In this document: in pieces, positions 28,185 through 36,851 of the stretch
How the letters are laid out: each line of letters opens with the position of its first letter
Numbering within the stretch: position 1 is the stretch's first letter
DNA from: Aquirufa beregesia
GTDB lineage: Bacteria > Bacteroidota > Bacteroidia > Cytophagales > Spirosomataceae
Assembly (NCBI RefSeq): GCF_011090385.1
Contig: NZ_SEWW01000002.1
Span: 51,825 to 115,824, forward strand
DNA: 64,000 nucleotides
Direction: 5' to 3'
Program-made: the position numbers and the translations under genes
The notes under the pieces: generated by a model
Seen by the model: only the letters and a program-made list of their open reading frames with translations
The model's database searches: none
Told to the model about the DNA's origin: nothing

Positions 28185-28493
28185 ATGGTACCATTCATAT
28201 CGATTGATTCTCTTATTGAAAGTTTACATAATCAAGAAGCACTACTTCTTGTAGACATTCGAACCAAAGAGGAATTTGAAGCTAGACACATTCCGAATTC
28301 GATTCATATACCTGGGGAAGACCTTCCCATGGGTCTACCTGAAAACGGGAATCAAGTTCCTTTAGTGACTATCTGTGGGAAGGGTGGAGGAAGATCAGAA
28401 CAGGCTGCTCAAAAATTAATTTCTTTGGGTTTTCAAGCCAAGTTTTTAGAAGGCGGTACCAATGAATGGTTTGAAAAAAACCATGTAGTATAA
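28185..28493 (+). CDS. Single-domain rhodanese with a seven-residue active-site loop
   Basis: Starting at the ATG at 28185 the protein has 102 residues. It has the rhodanese features LLVDIRTKEEFEARHIPNSI and the catalytic loop TICGKGGGRSEQA, where Cys is followed by Arg after five residues (CGKGGGR). Standard sulfurtransferases have four residues between Cys and Arg; Cdc25 phosphatases and arsenate reductases have five. The product may therefore prefer a substrate larger than sulfide, but many Bacteroidota rhodaneses share a GGGRS loop. It is a single gene. Confidence 0.88.
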   Translation: MVPFISIDSLIESLHNQEALLLVDIRTKEEFEARHIPNSIHIPGEDLPMGLPENGNQVPLVTICGKGGGRSEQAAQKLISLGFQAKFLEGGTNEWFEKNHVV

Positions 28494-28630
28494 ATGTATT
28501 CATCTTCTATATAGCAGCAAAATTTCTTTCAAAGATTTCCTGAAATAAGCGGCTCTTAGATGGACTAATTTTAAGAGAAATAGATTAATATTGGAAAATA
28601 TTGATTGTCTCAAAACATAAATAAAAAGTC

Positions 28631-29044
28631 ATGATAAGAAAAGCAAATGCCGTTTGGCAAGGAACGGGGAAAGAAGGTAAAGGAGTACTTACCACTCAAA
28701 GTGGCGTATTGAATCATACCCAATATTCTTTCAACACTCGATTTGAAGATGGGATAGGAACCAATCCCGAAGAATTGGTAGCCGCTGCCCATGCGGGTTG
28801 TTTTGCCATGAAGCTAAGTTTTAACCTAACGGGTGCTGGATTTCCTCCAAAAGTTTTGGATGTACAAGGAGAAATTAAAATGGAAGAAGGTACTATCATT
28901 GAATCTCGATTGATATTAAAGGCTACCGTGCCGGGCATTGACCAAGATACTTTTTTAGCACAAGTAAAAGATGCAGAAGCCAATTGTCCTATTTCTCGAT
29001 TACTAAAAACGACGATTGTGGTGGACTCAACTTTGACAGTTTAA
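28631..29044 (+). CDS. OsmC-type peroxiredoxin
   Basis: The 137-residue protein matches OsmC: RKANAVWQGTGKEGKG, FEDGIGTNPEELVAAAHAGC with the peroxidatic Cys (about 58), and DAEANCPISRLL with the resolving Cys (about 122). OsmC reduces organic hydroperoxides in the cytoplasm and is part of the osmotic/oxidative stress response. It is monocistronic and is followed by two identical palindromes at 29068 and 29114. Confidence 0.95.
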   Translation: MIRKANAVWQGTGKEGKGVLTTQSGVLNHTQYSFNTRFEDGIGTNPEELVAAAHAGCFAMKLSFNLTGAGFPPKVLDVQGEIKMEEGTIIESRLILKATVPGIDQDTFLAQVKDAEANCPISRLLKTTIVVDSTLTV

Positions 29045-29067
29045 TCCAAACATACTTCAGGTATTTA

Positions 29068-29133
29068 AAAGGCTTAACATGTTAAGCCTTTATCTTCACG
29101 TTTTATTGTTTTTAGGCTTAACATGTTAAGCCT
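29068..29133. terminator. Twin perfect palindromes after osmC
   Basis: The 20-bp perfect palindrome AGGCTTAACATGTTAAGCCT occurs twice, at 29070-29089 and 29114-29133; each is flanked by T/A runs, the first within AAA...TTT and the second followed by TTTCTTT. They can fold as hairpins and probably act as tandem bidirectional terminators. A perfect palindrome without a loop could also be a protein-binding site. Confidence 0.6.
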
Positions 29134-29229
29134 TTTTCTTTCCCCCTCTATTAAAAACAGGGATCATATCAGTAAGAAAACAAATATTATTACTTTTAGA
29201 AATAGTATCACAAAACCGGAATTTATCCC

Positions 29230-30387
29230 ATGAGAGAAAACGCTTCCAACCGTAGGAAATTTTTACAAGATGCCAGCCTTTTATCAAGTCTAGCTTTTAT
29301 GCCATCCACCCATTCTCCCATCAAAGATGGCACTTCCTTGTTTGTTCCTAAAGTTCAAGAAAAGATCATTGCACCACGTTTAAAATTTGGTGTTATCGGA
29401 ATCAATCATGGTCATATTTATACCATGGCCAATTCCATCATTCGGGGAGGAGGGGAATTCGTATCTTATTATGCGAAAGAACCAGATCTCATCAAGGAAT
29501 TTGCTAAAAAATATCCTACGGCTAAATTGGTAAAAAGTGAAGCTGAGATTTTAGGAGACCCTTCCATTCAATTAGTCCTTAGCTCCATTACTCCCGTGGA
29601 AAGAGCACCATTAGGTATTCGGGTCATGAAATCCGGTAAGGATTACATGGTGGATAAGCCGGGCATTACTAGCTTAGATCAATTGGCGGAAGTACGCAAG
29701 GTCCAAAAAGAAACCAAAAGAATATATTCCATTTCTTATTCTGAGCGATTTGAAAATAAAGCGACGGAAAAGGCTAGTCAATTAGCTCAAACAGGGATTA
29801 TTGGGAAAGTAGTACAGACTTTAGGAACGGGCCCTCACCGCATGAGTATTCCTTCTAGACCCTCCTGGTTTTTTGATAAGAAATATTACGGAGGGATCAT
29901 CACGGACATTGGCTCACATCAGGTTGATCAGTTTTTGCATTTTACTAAATCTACGGAAGGACAAGTAGTAGCCTCCCAAGTAGCTAATCATAAATACCCT
30001 CAATATCCCAATTTTGAAGATTTTGGAGATTTAATGCTACGCGGAAATGGAAGTTCAGGTTATATCCGTGTGGATTGGTTTACGCCAGATGGGCTAAATA
30101 CGTGGGGTGATGGAAGACTCACCATTTTAGGAACGGAAGGGTATATGGAAGTTCGGAAAAATACGGATATCGCTTCATCTCACGGTACAGGTAGTCATTT
30201 GTATTTAGTGACAAACAAAGAAACATTGTATATCGACTGTAAGAATGTGGAGCTTCCACATGGAGAGTTACTCGTGAATGATGTGTTAAATCGAACCGAA
30301 ACGGCAATGACTCAAGACCACTGTTTCCTAGCCACCGAACTAGCACTCATCGCTCAAAAACAAGCTACTAAAATATCAGCGAAATAA
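29230..30387 (+). CDS. Exported Gfo/Idh/MocA oxidoreductase
   Basis: The 385-residue protein begins with a twin-arginine-like signal (SNRRKFLQDASLLSSLAF). A Rossmann NAD(P)-binding half follows with FGVIGINHGHIY and MVDKPGIT at the position of the usual EKP motif, then the substrate domain with IITDIGSHQVDQFLHF. Periplasmic Gfo/Idh/MocA proteins carry a tightly bound cofactor and act on sugars; in Bacteroidota several oxidise glycosides to 3-keto forms. It shares one base with the next start (TAATG), so it is coupled to a second enzyme of the same family. Confidence 0.87.
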   Translation: MRENASNRRKFLQDASLLSSLAFMPSTHSPIKDGTSLFVPKVQEKIIAPRLKFGVIGINHGHIYTMANSIIRGGGEFVSYYAKEPDLIKEFAKKYPTAKLVKSEAEILGDPSIQLVLSSITPVERAPLGIRVMKSGKDYMVDKPGITSLDQLAEVRKVQKETKRIYSISYSERFENKATEKASQLAQTGIIGKVVQTLGTGPHRMSIPSRPSWFFDKKYYGGIITDIGSHQVDQFLHFTKSTEGQVVASQVANHKYPQYPNFEDFGDLMLRGNGSSGYIRVDWFTPDGLNTWGDGRLTILGTEGYMEVRKNTDIASSHGTGSHLYLVTNKETLYIDCKNVELPHGELLVNDVLNRTETAMTQDHCFLATELALIAQKQATKISAK

Positions 30388-31763
30388 TGAAAAGGAGAAA
30401 ATTTATCAATAACATCGCTTTGGGTGCCGTAGGTACATTGGGCTTTCCTACCATCGTTCCTGCCCACGTTTTGGGAGGAAAAGATGCTCCAAGTAATAAA
30501 ATTAACATTGGCCAAATCGGTTGTGGGCGTATTGCTCGTACACATGATTTACCGAGTACTTGGAGGTATGAAAAGGCTAGAATTATGGCCGTTTGTGATT
30601 TGGACAGAAATCGTACGGTAGACACCAAAAAATTAGTAGAAGAATATTATACCAAGAAGACGGGTCAAAGCAATTACATCGACGTTAAAATGTACGATGA
30701 TTACCGAGAAATGTTATTGAATAAAGACATTGATGCGGTGATGATCAGTACACCGGACTTTTGGCATGCGCAACCTGCCATGGAAGCAGCCTTAGCCGGT
30801 AAAGATGTTTACTTACAAAAACCCACATCTTTAACCATTAAAGAAGGACGTCAATTAGCTGAGGTCATCAAAAAAACAGGCAGAATCTTACAAGTTGGAA
30901 CTCAGCAACGTTCCAGTAGCCAATTTAGGAGAGCCGCGGAATTAGTTAGAAATGGCCGGATTGGTAAATTACATACGGTCAAAGTGGGACTTCCAGGAGA
31001 TCCAGGTGGCCCTGTAGTACAAGCTATGCCAGTGCCCAAAGGTTTCAATTACGATATGTGGTTAGGCTCAACTCCCTACATCCCTTATACTGAATTGAGT
31101 GTTCATCCTCAAGTAGGTTATGATAGACCAGGTTGGTTACGGATGGAACAGTTTGGTGCAGGAATGATTACAGGTTGGGGACAGCATCACTATGATTCTG
31201 CCGCTTGGGGTATGGATACGGAATTAACGGGCCCTATTTCAGTGGAGGCAGTAGCCGAATTCCCTAAATCGGGTGTTTGGGATGTACATGGAGATTTTAT
31301 GGCAAAAGCAGAATATGCCAATGGTATAACCATGTATACCAGCGGAGGCTTCCCGAATGGCATTCGATACGAAGGAACAGAAGGTTGGATATTTGTTTCC
31401 AGAGGCGACTACTCGGCAACTCCTAGTGATCCTACCTCTAAAGTAAGAGCCAAAGCCATTGATGCGTCCAATCCAGCGATTTTGGAATCGGTGATTGGAG
31501 AGAAAGAGATTCGTTTATATCATTCTGATGAGCAACATGGCAACTGGCTAGATTGTATAGAAAGCCGAAAAGAGCCTATCTCGCCTATTGAAATTGGACA
31601 TAGAGCTTGTACCGTTTGTTTGATAACCCATGTGGCTATGAAATTACCGCGTAAGCTGAATTGGGATGCTAAAAAAGAGCAATTTATCAATGACGGAGAA
31701 GCGAATCGTTATTTAAGTCGTACCCAAAGAGCACCTTATGGTACAGACCGTATAAAATTTTAG
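30387..31763 (+). CDS. Second exported Gfo/Idh/MocA oxidoreductase
   Basis: The 458-residue protein has a Tat-like signal (MKRRKFINNIALGAVGTLGF), a Rossmann motif IGQIGCGRIARTHDL, the segment DVYLQKPTSLTIKEGRQLAE in place of EKP, and GWGQHHYDSAAWGMD in the C-terminal substrate domain. It belongs to the subgroup common in Planctomycetes and Cytophagales. Translation is coupled to the preceding oxidoreductase, and the pair may transform one sugar. A strong terminator follows at 31796. The 3-keto-disaccharide hydrolase-like DUF1080 gene at 56921 could act on the products (inference). Confidence 0.9.
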   Translation: MKRRKFINNIALGAVGTLGFPTIVPAHVLGGKDAPSNKINIGQIGCGRIARTHDLPSTWRYEKARIMAVCDLDRNRTVDTKKLVEEYYTKKTGQSNYIDVKMYDDYREMLLNKDIDAVMISTPDFWHAQPAMEAALAGKDVYLQKPTSLTIKEGRQLAEVIKKTGRILQVGTQQRSSSQFRRAAELVRNGRIGKLHTVKVGLPGDPGGPVVQAMPVPKGFNYDMWLGSTPYIPYTELSVHPQVGYDRPGWLRMEQFGAGMITGWGQHHYDSAAWGMDTELTGPISVEAVAEFPKSGVWDVHGDFMAKAEYANGITMYTSGGFPNGIRYEGTEGWIFVSRGDYSATPSDPTSKVRAKAIDASNPAILESVIGEKEIRLYHSDEQHGNWLDCIESRKEPISPIEIGHRACTVCLITHVAMKLPRKLNWDAKKEQFINDGEANRYLSRTQRAPYGTDRIKF

Positions 31764-31795
31764 TTACATAGGATTTGAGGTCCATCTGAATGAAT

Positions 31796-31828
31796 AAAAA
31801 CGCCCCGAAAATCAGGGGCGTTTTTTAT
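31796..31828 (+). terminator. Rho-independent terminator
   Basis: CGCCCC and GGGGCG pair around an eight-base loop, with AAAAA upstream and TTTTTTATTT downstream, ending the Gfo/Idh/MocA pair. Confidence 0.92.
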
Positions 31829-31864
31829 TTCATGTTTTTGACTGTTTCGTAAAATGACAAATTT

Positions 31865-31919
31865 TAACTAAAAAAATAGTTACAAATATTTTGTAACTAA
31901 AAAATTAGTTATACATTTG
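31865..31919 (+). promoter_or_regulatory. BlaI-type operator overlapping a Bacteroidota promoter
   Basis: A perfect inverted repeat AGTTACAAA-TAT-TTTGTAACT lies at 31878-31898, flanked by two more TAACTA/TAGTTA pairs (31865-31882 and 31894-31911). The overlapping promoter has TTG at 31891 and the -7 element TACATTTG at 31912, 18 bp apart, and the ATG of the BlaI gene follows at 31940. Repressor bound at the palindrome would cover the -33 element, fitting autorepression. Confidence 0.75.
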
Positions 31920-31939
31920 GTCAAACAAAAAGGACAGCT

Positions 31940-32311
31940 ATGAAAAAACTAACCCAAGCAGAAGAGCAAATTATGCAGGTAATTTGGACTCTCCCAGAAG
32001 GCGGATTTCTCAAAGATATTATTGAGAATTTACCCGAGCCCAAGCCCCATTCCAATACCATTGCTACGCTATTAAAAATATTGGTAGAAAAAGAATTTGT
32101 GGGAATCAGTAATCCCAATCGCAACAATCTCTATTTTGCAAAAGTCACGAAGCAAGAATATTCTGGTCAGCGAATTGCAGGTTTGACAGAATCGTTTTTT
32201 GAGGGTTCCTATACCAATGTCGTTTCCTTTCTTGTTGATAAAAAACAGATGTCTATTGAAGATTTAGAATTGTTACTAAGCCAATTAAAATCTAAAAGCG
32301 ATGATGAATAA
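31940..32311 (+). CDS. BlaI/MecI-family repressor
   Basis: The 123-residue protein has the BlaI winged helix (KLTQAEEQIMQVIWTLPEGG, then NTIATLLKILVEKEFVG) and a C-terminal dimerisation region LDLLLSQLKSK-like (EDLELLLSQLKSK). BlaI repressors are inactivated by proteolysis triggered by their M56 membrane sensor, encoded next with an 11-bp overlap. Its operator lies directly upstream, so it represses its own operon. In Bacteroidota these pairs are numerous and only some concern beta-lactams. Confidence 0.95.
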   Translation: MKKLTQAEEQIMQVIWTLPEGGFLKDIIENLPEPKPHSNTIATLLKILVEKEFVGISNPNRNNLYFAKVTKQEYSGQRIAGLTESFFEGSYTNVVSFLVDKKQMSIEDLELLLSQLKSKSDDE

Positions 32312-33869
32312 TGCCTTATTAATCTATCTTTTGAAAAGTAGCCTAATATCAGGGATATTTTATGGCTATTATGTATTGGTACTTCGGAATACTCGCTTCC
32401 ACACCTACAATCGATTCTATTTATTGGCCAGTATGCTAATTAGCTTGGTCATTCCGATCCTCCAGTTCTCCTTTTTTTCCGTAGATGAAAAGGAAATTAC
32501 AGGAGCAGGGGAAGCTATTTACTTAATTGCTGCATCGGCAAGCACCACTCCCGAGCGATTTTCATGGTTGAATTTACCTTGGTTGGAATATGGAATATGG
32601 ACTTTTTATTTGATTTCTGTAAGCTTGTTAAGCTACTTCTTATATCAAGTTGTTAAGATTTATCAGATGAAAAGAAGAAATCCAAGCATTCACATGGATG
32701 GATTTCAGTTCATTGAGACCGATGAAGAGGATGCTCCCTTTTCATTTCTCCAATTCCTCTTTTGGAAAAAATCCATCTCTATTTCTGAACCCAATGGTCA
32801 AGCTATATTTAAGCATGAATTAACGCATATTCAGCAAAAACACACCATTGATCGGGTTATCTGTCAAATCATCACTTCAGTATGTTGGATCAATCCATTT
32901 TACTGGCTCATGCATAAAGAATTGCAAAACATCCATGAATTTATTGCGGACCAAGAAGCTGTTGGAAGCAATAACGTGAATGCTTTTGCCCAAATGATCT
33001 TACAATCACATTACGGAAATCACTTTTTAAATCCTGGACACTCATTTTATTATTCATCCATTAAACGAAGAATTATCATGTTAACAACATCCAAAAATAC
33101 CCCATATGCCTACCTGAGAAAGGTATTAGCGCTACCATTGGCGGCATTGGCTATATTTATTTTCTCTATCCAAGTGACCGCTCAAGAGAAAAACGAAGAA
33201 TTAAGCACTAGTAAAATTGGTATTTCTATCAGAAATGCTCCAAGTAAACCCATGAAAGGCAAAAAAACGACCAACAAGGATTTGCCTCCGCCTCCACCGC
33301 CGCCCTTGTCCGTTAGAGCAATTCCTGCAGTTCCTGCTGTTCCACCAGTTCCTCCTGCCAATCCTTTGTATGTAGTCGATGGAAAGATCGAGCGAGCTTT
33401 GGTTCTAAATAAAATGAACCCCAATGATATCCAATCTGTGAATGTATTGAAAGGGGCTATGGCCAATGAAAAATATGGACAAGATGGGATCAATGGTGTG
33501 GTGGAAATCTCTACCAAGAAAAATGCTACTACGAATATTTCGATCAACCAAAATATCAATACGATCGTGGAAGAACCTGCCACATTTCCAGGCGGCCCCC
33601 TTGCGTTTCAAGCCTTTTTATCCGCTAATCTTAAATATCCTGAAGAAGCTAAAAAAGCGAATATTTCCGGAAAGGCCTATGTTCAATTTACGGTGACTGC
33701 CGATGGAACAATTGCCGATATCAGTGTATTAAGATCCCCTGGTTATGGTTTAGCGGAAGAGGCAATTCGCATCATCAAGGATTCAGGTAAATGGATTCCA
33801 GCCAAGAATCATGATGCCAATATCTCTTCTAAAATCGTTCAACCCATTGCTTTTTCCTTAGGAAAGTAA
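32301..33869 (+). CDS. M56 (BlaR1/MecR1-like) metallopeptidase with TonB C-terminal domain
   Basis: The 522-residue protein has four N-terminal membrane helices, the zinc motif KHELTHIQQKHTID and EFIADQEA for the third ligand, and then a fifth helix near 270-290. A proline-rich linker (PPPPPPLSV) follows, then a segment like a TonB-receptor plug (PLYVVDGKIERALVLNKM, then IQSVNVLKGAMANEKYG), and finally a TonB C-terminal domain (LKYPEEAKKANISGKAYVQF). There is no penicillin-binding sensor domain. The signal may thus be envelope- or TonB-related (inference). It overlaps the repressor gene and is followed by a hairpin at 33895. Confidence 0.9.
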   Translation: MMNNALLIYLLKSSLISGIFYGYYVLVLRNTRFHTYNRFYLLASMLISLVIPILQFSFFSVDEKEITGAGEAIYLIAASASTTPERFSWLNLPWLEYGIWTFYLISVSLLSYFLYQVVKIYQMKRRNPSIHMDGFQFIETDEEDAPFSFLQFLFWKKSISISEPNGQAIFKHELTHIQQKHTIDRVICQIITSVCWINPFYWLMHKELQNIHEFIADQEAVGSNNVNAFAQMILQSHYGNHFLNPGHSFYYSSIKRRIIMLTTSKNTPYAYLRKVLALPLAALAIFIFSIQVTAQEKNEELSTSKIGISIRNAPSKPMKGKKTTNKDLPPPPPPPLSVRAIPAVPAVPPVPPANPLYVVDGKIERALVLNKMNPNDIQSVNVLKGAMANEKYGQDGINGVVEISTKKNATTNISINQNINTIVEEPATFPGGPLAFQAFLSANLKYPEEAKKANISGKAYVQFTVTADGTIADISVLRSPGYGLAEEAIRIIKDSGKWIPAKNHDANISSKIVQPIAFSLGK

Positions 33870-33894
33870 AAGTAAAAAGTGATTTCTAGCATTC

Positions 33895-33926
33895 GTAATA
33901 GCCGGTGATTTTCATCAGGCTATTAC
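33895..33926 (+). terminator. Hairpin after the M56 gene
   Basis: GTAATAGCC and GGCTATTAC pair over nine bases around a 14-base loop that itself can pair weakly (TGA/TCA). Only a short T-run follows (CGTTTAAG), so termination may be weak. Confidence 0.6.
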
Positions 33927-34325
33927 CGTTTAAGCACATATTTATTTCCCAGTCATCATATGTTTTCCGGACAAAAAAATCATGTAGAGGGAAATCTGCA
34001 CATGGAAATAATACCATAAATTTGAAAAAATGATTAAAACCTATTTTTGTAATTTTTAAAATTTATTTTCAATAATTGACCATTTTTAAAACTGATAATT
34101 ATTTAATTAGCAATTTTTAATTCATTTTAAGGCTAATTTAAAACTTTAAATATTGAGTTTGTATTTTTTGATTAGTTCTAATTATCGTTATTTTTTTACA
34201 TTTTTTGTTTAAAATTTGGGATATTCCCATGTTTTTTCAGGTATTTTTTAAAAAAATGCCAAAATGCTAAGGAAGAGTTCTATAATCCTGCTACATTTCA
34301 GCATAATTCATCAATAAATACAATT

Positions 34326-34358
34326 TATACGCCCACTACTGAACATTTTGGGCGTATA
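34326..34358. other. Stem-loop upstream of the aminotransferase operon
   Basis: TATACGCCC and GGGCGTATA are perfect 9-bp inverted arms around a 15-base loop, about 170 bp before the start codon. There is a short A/T run but no clean T-run after it on either strand. It could be part of a leader RNA or a terminator of an unseen transcript. Confidence 0.4.
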
Positions 34359-34528
34359 TATATTCTCCGAGAATGGATGCCTTCATTGGTCAACTCTCGA
34401 GAATTTTAGAAACAAATTTGCCAAAGGCTCAGCTTAGGTACTTGGTTTGTTTTCTCCTGTATGTATGATGAAAACTCAGAAATGAGTACATATTTCAGAA
34501 TATCAGCGCATTTATATACAATTCAATC

Positions 34529-35716
34529 ATGATGAAAACATCCTTTAGCAGAAGAAATGTCTTAAAGTCTGGACTAGCCGCCATGGGCGGAATAGCACTT
34601 GCCCCCCACTTGAGTTTGGGAGCCTTTTCCCATAGCTCTTTCCCTTTAGATTCGGAAAATCGATTGTATTACAGTCCATTAATGCGCGAGTACATGTTGG
34701 ATGAGCGACCTAATGTGCCAGCTATGATAGCTCGTTTAAATGCCAACGAAAATCCATACGGTCCCCCAGAAAGTGCCCGAAAAGCTGTAGCCGAGTCGGT
34801 TTCAGGTGGTAATCGCTATTCTTGGAAGGAATTAGCCACTTTGGTGGATATGTTGGCAAAAAAAGAAGGAGTGACGAAAGAACATATCATGATGGGACCA
34901 GGCTCTTCCGATTTATTGGAAAAAGTGGCCATTGTTTTATTTGCTAAAGGGGGAAATATTGTCTCGGCTGATCCCACCTACATGTCGCTCATTCGAGTAG
35001 CGGAAGCTGTTGGTGCTACATGGAAAGCCATTCCTTGTAAGTCGGATTGGACCCATGACCTAAAAGCGATGGAGGCCGCCATTGATTCCAACACCAAAAT
35101 GGTATATATCTGCAATCCCAATAATCCCGTAGGTTCCATTATGGCAGCGAATGAATTGATGGACTTCTGCTCAAGAGTATCGGCTAAAGTTCCTATTTTC
35201 ATCGATGAAGCTTATTTAGAACTTGCCGAGGGCGACACTGCTAGCATGGTTTCTCTATTGGCACAAAAGAAAAATGTCATCATAGCTAGAACCTTTTCCA
35301 AGATCATGGGAATGGCAGGTTTGCGAGTGGGATATGCGGTAGCGCAACCAGAATTTCTTAGTAAAATTGAAAAAATAACTCGTGGAGGAATGGGGATTTG
35401 CCATACGTCTGTCTTAGGCGCTATTGCTAGTTTACAAGATAAAGAGTTCCAAGCCATGACGAAGCGTCTTAATACCCAATGTAAAAACTATTTGTATCAA
35501 GAACTTAGTTCTCTGGGCTATAGCTACATTCCTTCCTATACCAATTTTGTGATTTTCCCTATTAAAATGGAAGGCAAGACCTTTTTGAGTAAAATGGCCA
35601 GCAAAGGTGTAATGGTGCGTTCCTTTGATATTTTAAATAAACCGTATTGTCGCGTCAGCATAGGAACCATGGCTGAAATGGAATATTTCGTCACATCTTT
35701 GAAAGAGCTCGCTTAA
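34529..35716 (+). CDS. Tat-exported class I/II aminotransferase (HisC-like)
   Basis: The 395-residue protein begins with a twin-arginine signal (FSRRNVLKSGLAAMGGIALA), followed by a complete PLP-dependent fold: RLNANENPYGPP, MMGPGSSDLLEK, YICNPNNPVGS, FIDEAYLELAEG and the PLP-lysine motif TFSKIMGMAGLRVGY. Sequence is closest to histidinol-phosphate aminotransferases, but those are cytoplasmic. Tat export fits a protein that must carry PLP already bound. Substrate unknown. The permease gene 10 bp downstream is probably cotranscribed and may move the substrate or product. Confidence 0.88.
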   Translation: MMKTSFSRRNVLKSGLAAMGGIALAPHLSLGAFSHSSFPLDSENRLYYSPLMREYMLDERPNVPAMIARLNANENPYGPPESARKAVAESVSGGNRYSWKELATLVDMLAKKEGVTKEHIMMGPGSSDLLEKVAIVLFAKGGNIVSADPTYMSLIRVAEAVGATWKAIPCKSDWTHDLKAMEAAIDSNTKMVYICNPNNPVGSIMAANELMDFCSRVSAKVPIFIDEAYLELAEGDTASMVSLLAQKKNVIIARTFSKIMGMAGLRVGYAVAQPEFLSKIEKITRGGMGICHTSVLGAIASLQDKEFQAMTKRLNTQCKNYLYQELSSLGYSYIPSYTNFVIFPIKMEGKTFLSKMASKGVMVRSFDILNKPYCRVSIGTMAEMEYFVTSLKELA

Positions 35717-35726
35717 AATTTTTGTT

Positions 35727-36842
35727 ATGATTGATGCTATTGAAAAGACACTGACGCTCATTTTCCTAATCGGTTTAGGCATAGCCCTACGTAAGAAAAT
35801 TAAAAACAAATCAGAAATTCAGGGCTTAAAAGAAGTCATCCTCTCCGTAGCACTTCCTGCCACGGTATTCATCGCTTTGATGGGAATCAAGATGAGTTTG
35901 AGCTTGCTAATCTATCCTATTATTTTGGTGTGTTTTAACTTCTTTATATTTCTTTCAGCACCCTATTTTTTACCTTTCTTTGGTATAGCCAAAGGTACAC
36001 CTGCGAGTCGTACCTTAACGATGCTACTTCCTTCATTGGCTCCTGGATTGTCCAGCTTTCCATTTATTTCCGAATTTCTGGGAGGAGAATCCTTGGCTTT
36101 GGCGGCCATGGCTGACGTAGGAAATAAGTTCTTTGCCCTTAATTTCTTGTATTACATTTCATTGAAAATGCACATGGCTATTCAGCAAGAAGGGACTATC
36201 AGGAATAAAAAAGGCATGAAAGATTTTTTATGGAGTCTGATCAAAGAGCCCATCAATGTGATCATGTTATTGGCCATCGTATTTCTTTCCATGGGTTTTC
36301 ATATGAGTACTTTACCTTTGGTCATCCAGGAAATCTTCTCCCGAGCCAGTACCTTAATGGGCCCATTGGTATTAATCTATATAGGAATGGCCGTAGAAAT
36401 AAGAGAAGGAAAAGAGATTAAAATGATACTGTCCATTTTATTTTTCCGAGCGGGCATTAGTCTACTTTTTAGTTTATTGGTCATTTTAGTATGGGGTATC
36501 CATGACCCCAACATGATCTTATTATCCGTCGTAGTTCCTTTAAGTGCCTGTAGTTTTTGGCCATTTGCCCATATTTCGGCTATTCACCATAAGGAAGAAT
36601 TGAATGAAGTTTCTGAAAATCGAAAAACATTTGATGCCAATTTAGCCTTATTGACATTAGCCATTTCGCTTCCATTATCCACCATTTTAGTGATTGGAGT
36701 TTTAGCTTCTGGTCAAACTTTTGCAGAAACCAGTAATCTTGGACTACTCTCACTCACATTGATGGGGGCCAGCATTATCCCCAACTTGAAAGCATTCAAA
36801 AAAGTGAAAGCTACCTGGAGAAACTTTAAAGAAGCACATTAG
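35727..36842 (+). CDS. AEC-like membrane permease
   Basis: The 371-residue protein has ten hydrophobic helices in two halves (breaks near 150-170), with VILSVALPATVFIALMGIKM in the first half and IYIGMAVEIREGKEI between, resembling auxin efflux carrier (AEC)-type permeases. It begins 10 bp after the exported aminotransferase, suggesting one operon. The transported compound is unknown; an amino or keto acid would fit the neighbour (inference). Confidence 0.7.
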   Translation: MIDAIEKTLTLIFLIGLGIALRKKIKNKSEIQGLKEVILSVALPATVFIALMGIKMSLSLLIYPIILVCFNFFIFLSAPYFLPFFGIAKGTPASRTLTMLLPSLAPGLSSFPFISEFLGGESLALAAMADVGNKFFALNFLYYISLKMHMAIQQEGTIRNKKGMKDFLWSLIKEPINVIMLLAIVFLSMGFHMSTLPLVIQEIFSRASTLMGPLVLIYIGMAVEIREGKEIKMILSILFFRAGISLLFSLLVILVWGIHDPNMILLSVVVPLSACSFWPFAHISAIHHKEELNEVSENRKTFDANLALLTLAISLPLSTILVIGVLASGQTFAETSNLGLLSLTLMGASIIPNLKAFKKVKATWRNFKEAH

Positions 36843-36851
36843 ACTTAAGCC

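Larger units (their letters stand above)
33870..34528. other. 659-bp AT-rich intergenic region
   Basis: No gene is visible. The region contains the hairpin after the M56 gene, a very AT-rich middle (about 34010-34260) and a second hairpin with 9-bp arms TATACGCCC/GGGCGTATA at 34326-34358. Short TTCTCcGAGAA and TCTCGAGA palindromes follow near 34363-34402. The promoter of the aminotransferase operon should be here but is not obvious. Confidence 0.6.

Noticed and set aside
33182-33583. 133-residue minus-strand frame inside the M56 gene
   Set aside because: It is a shadow of the proline-rich and plug-like coding sequence on the plus strand.
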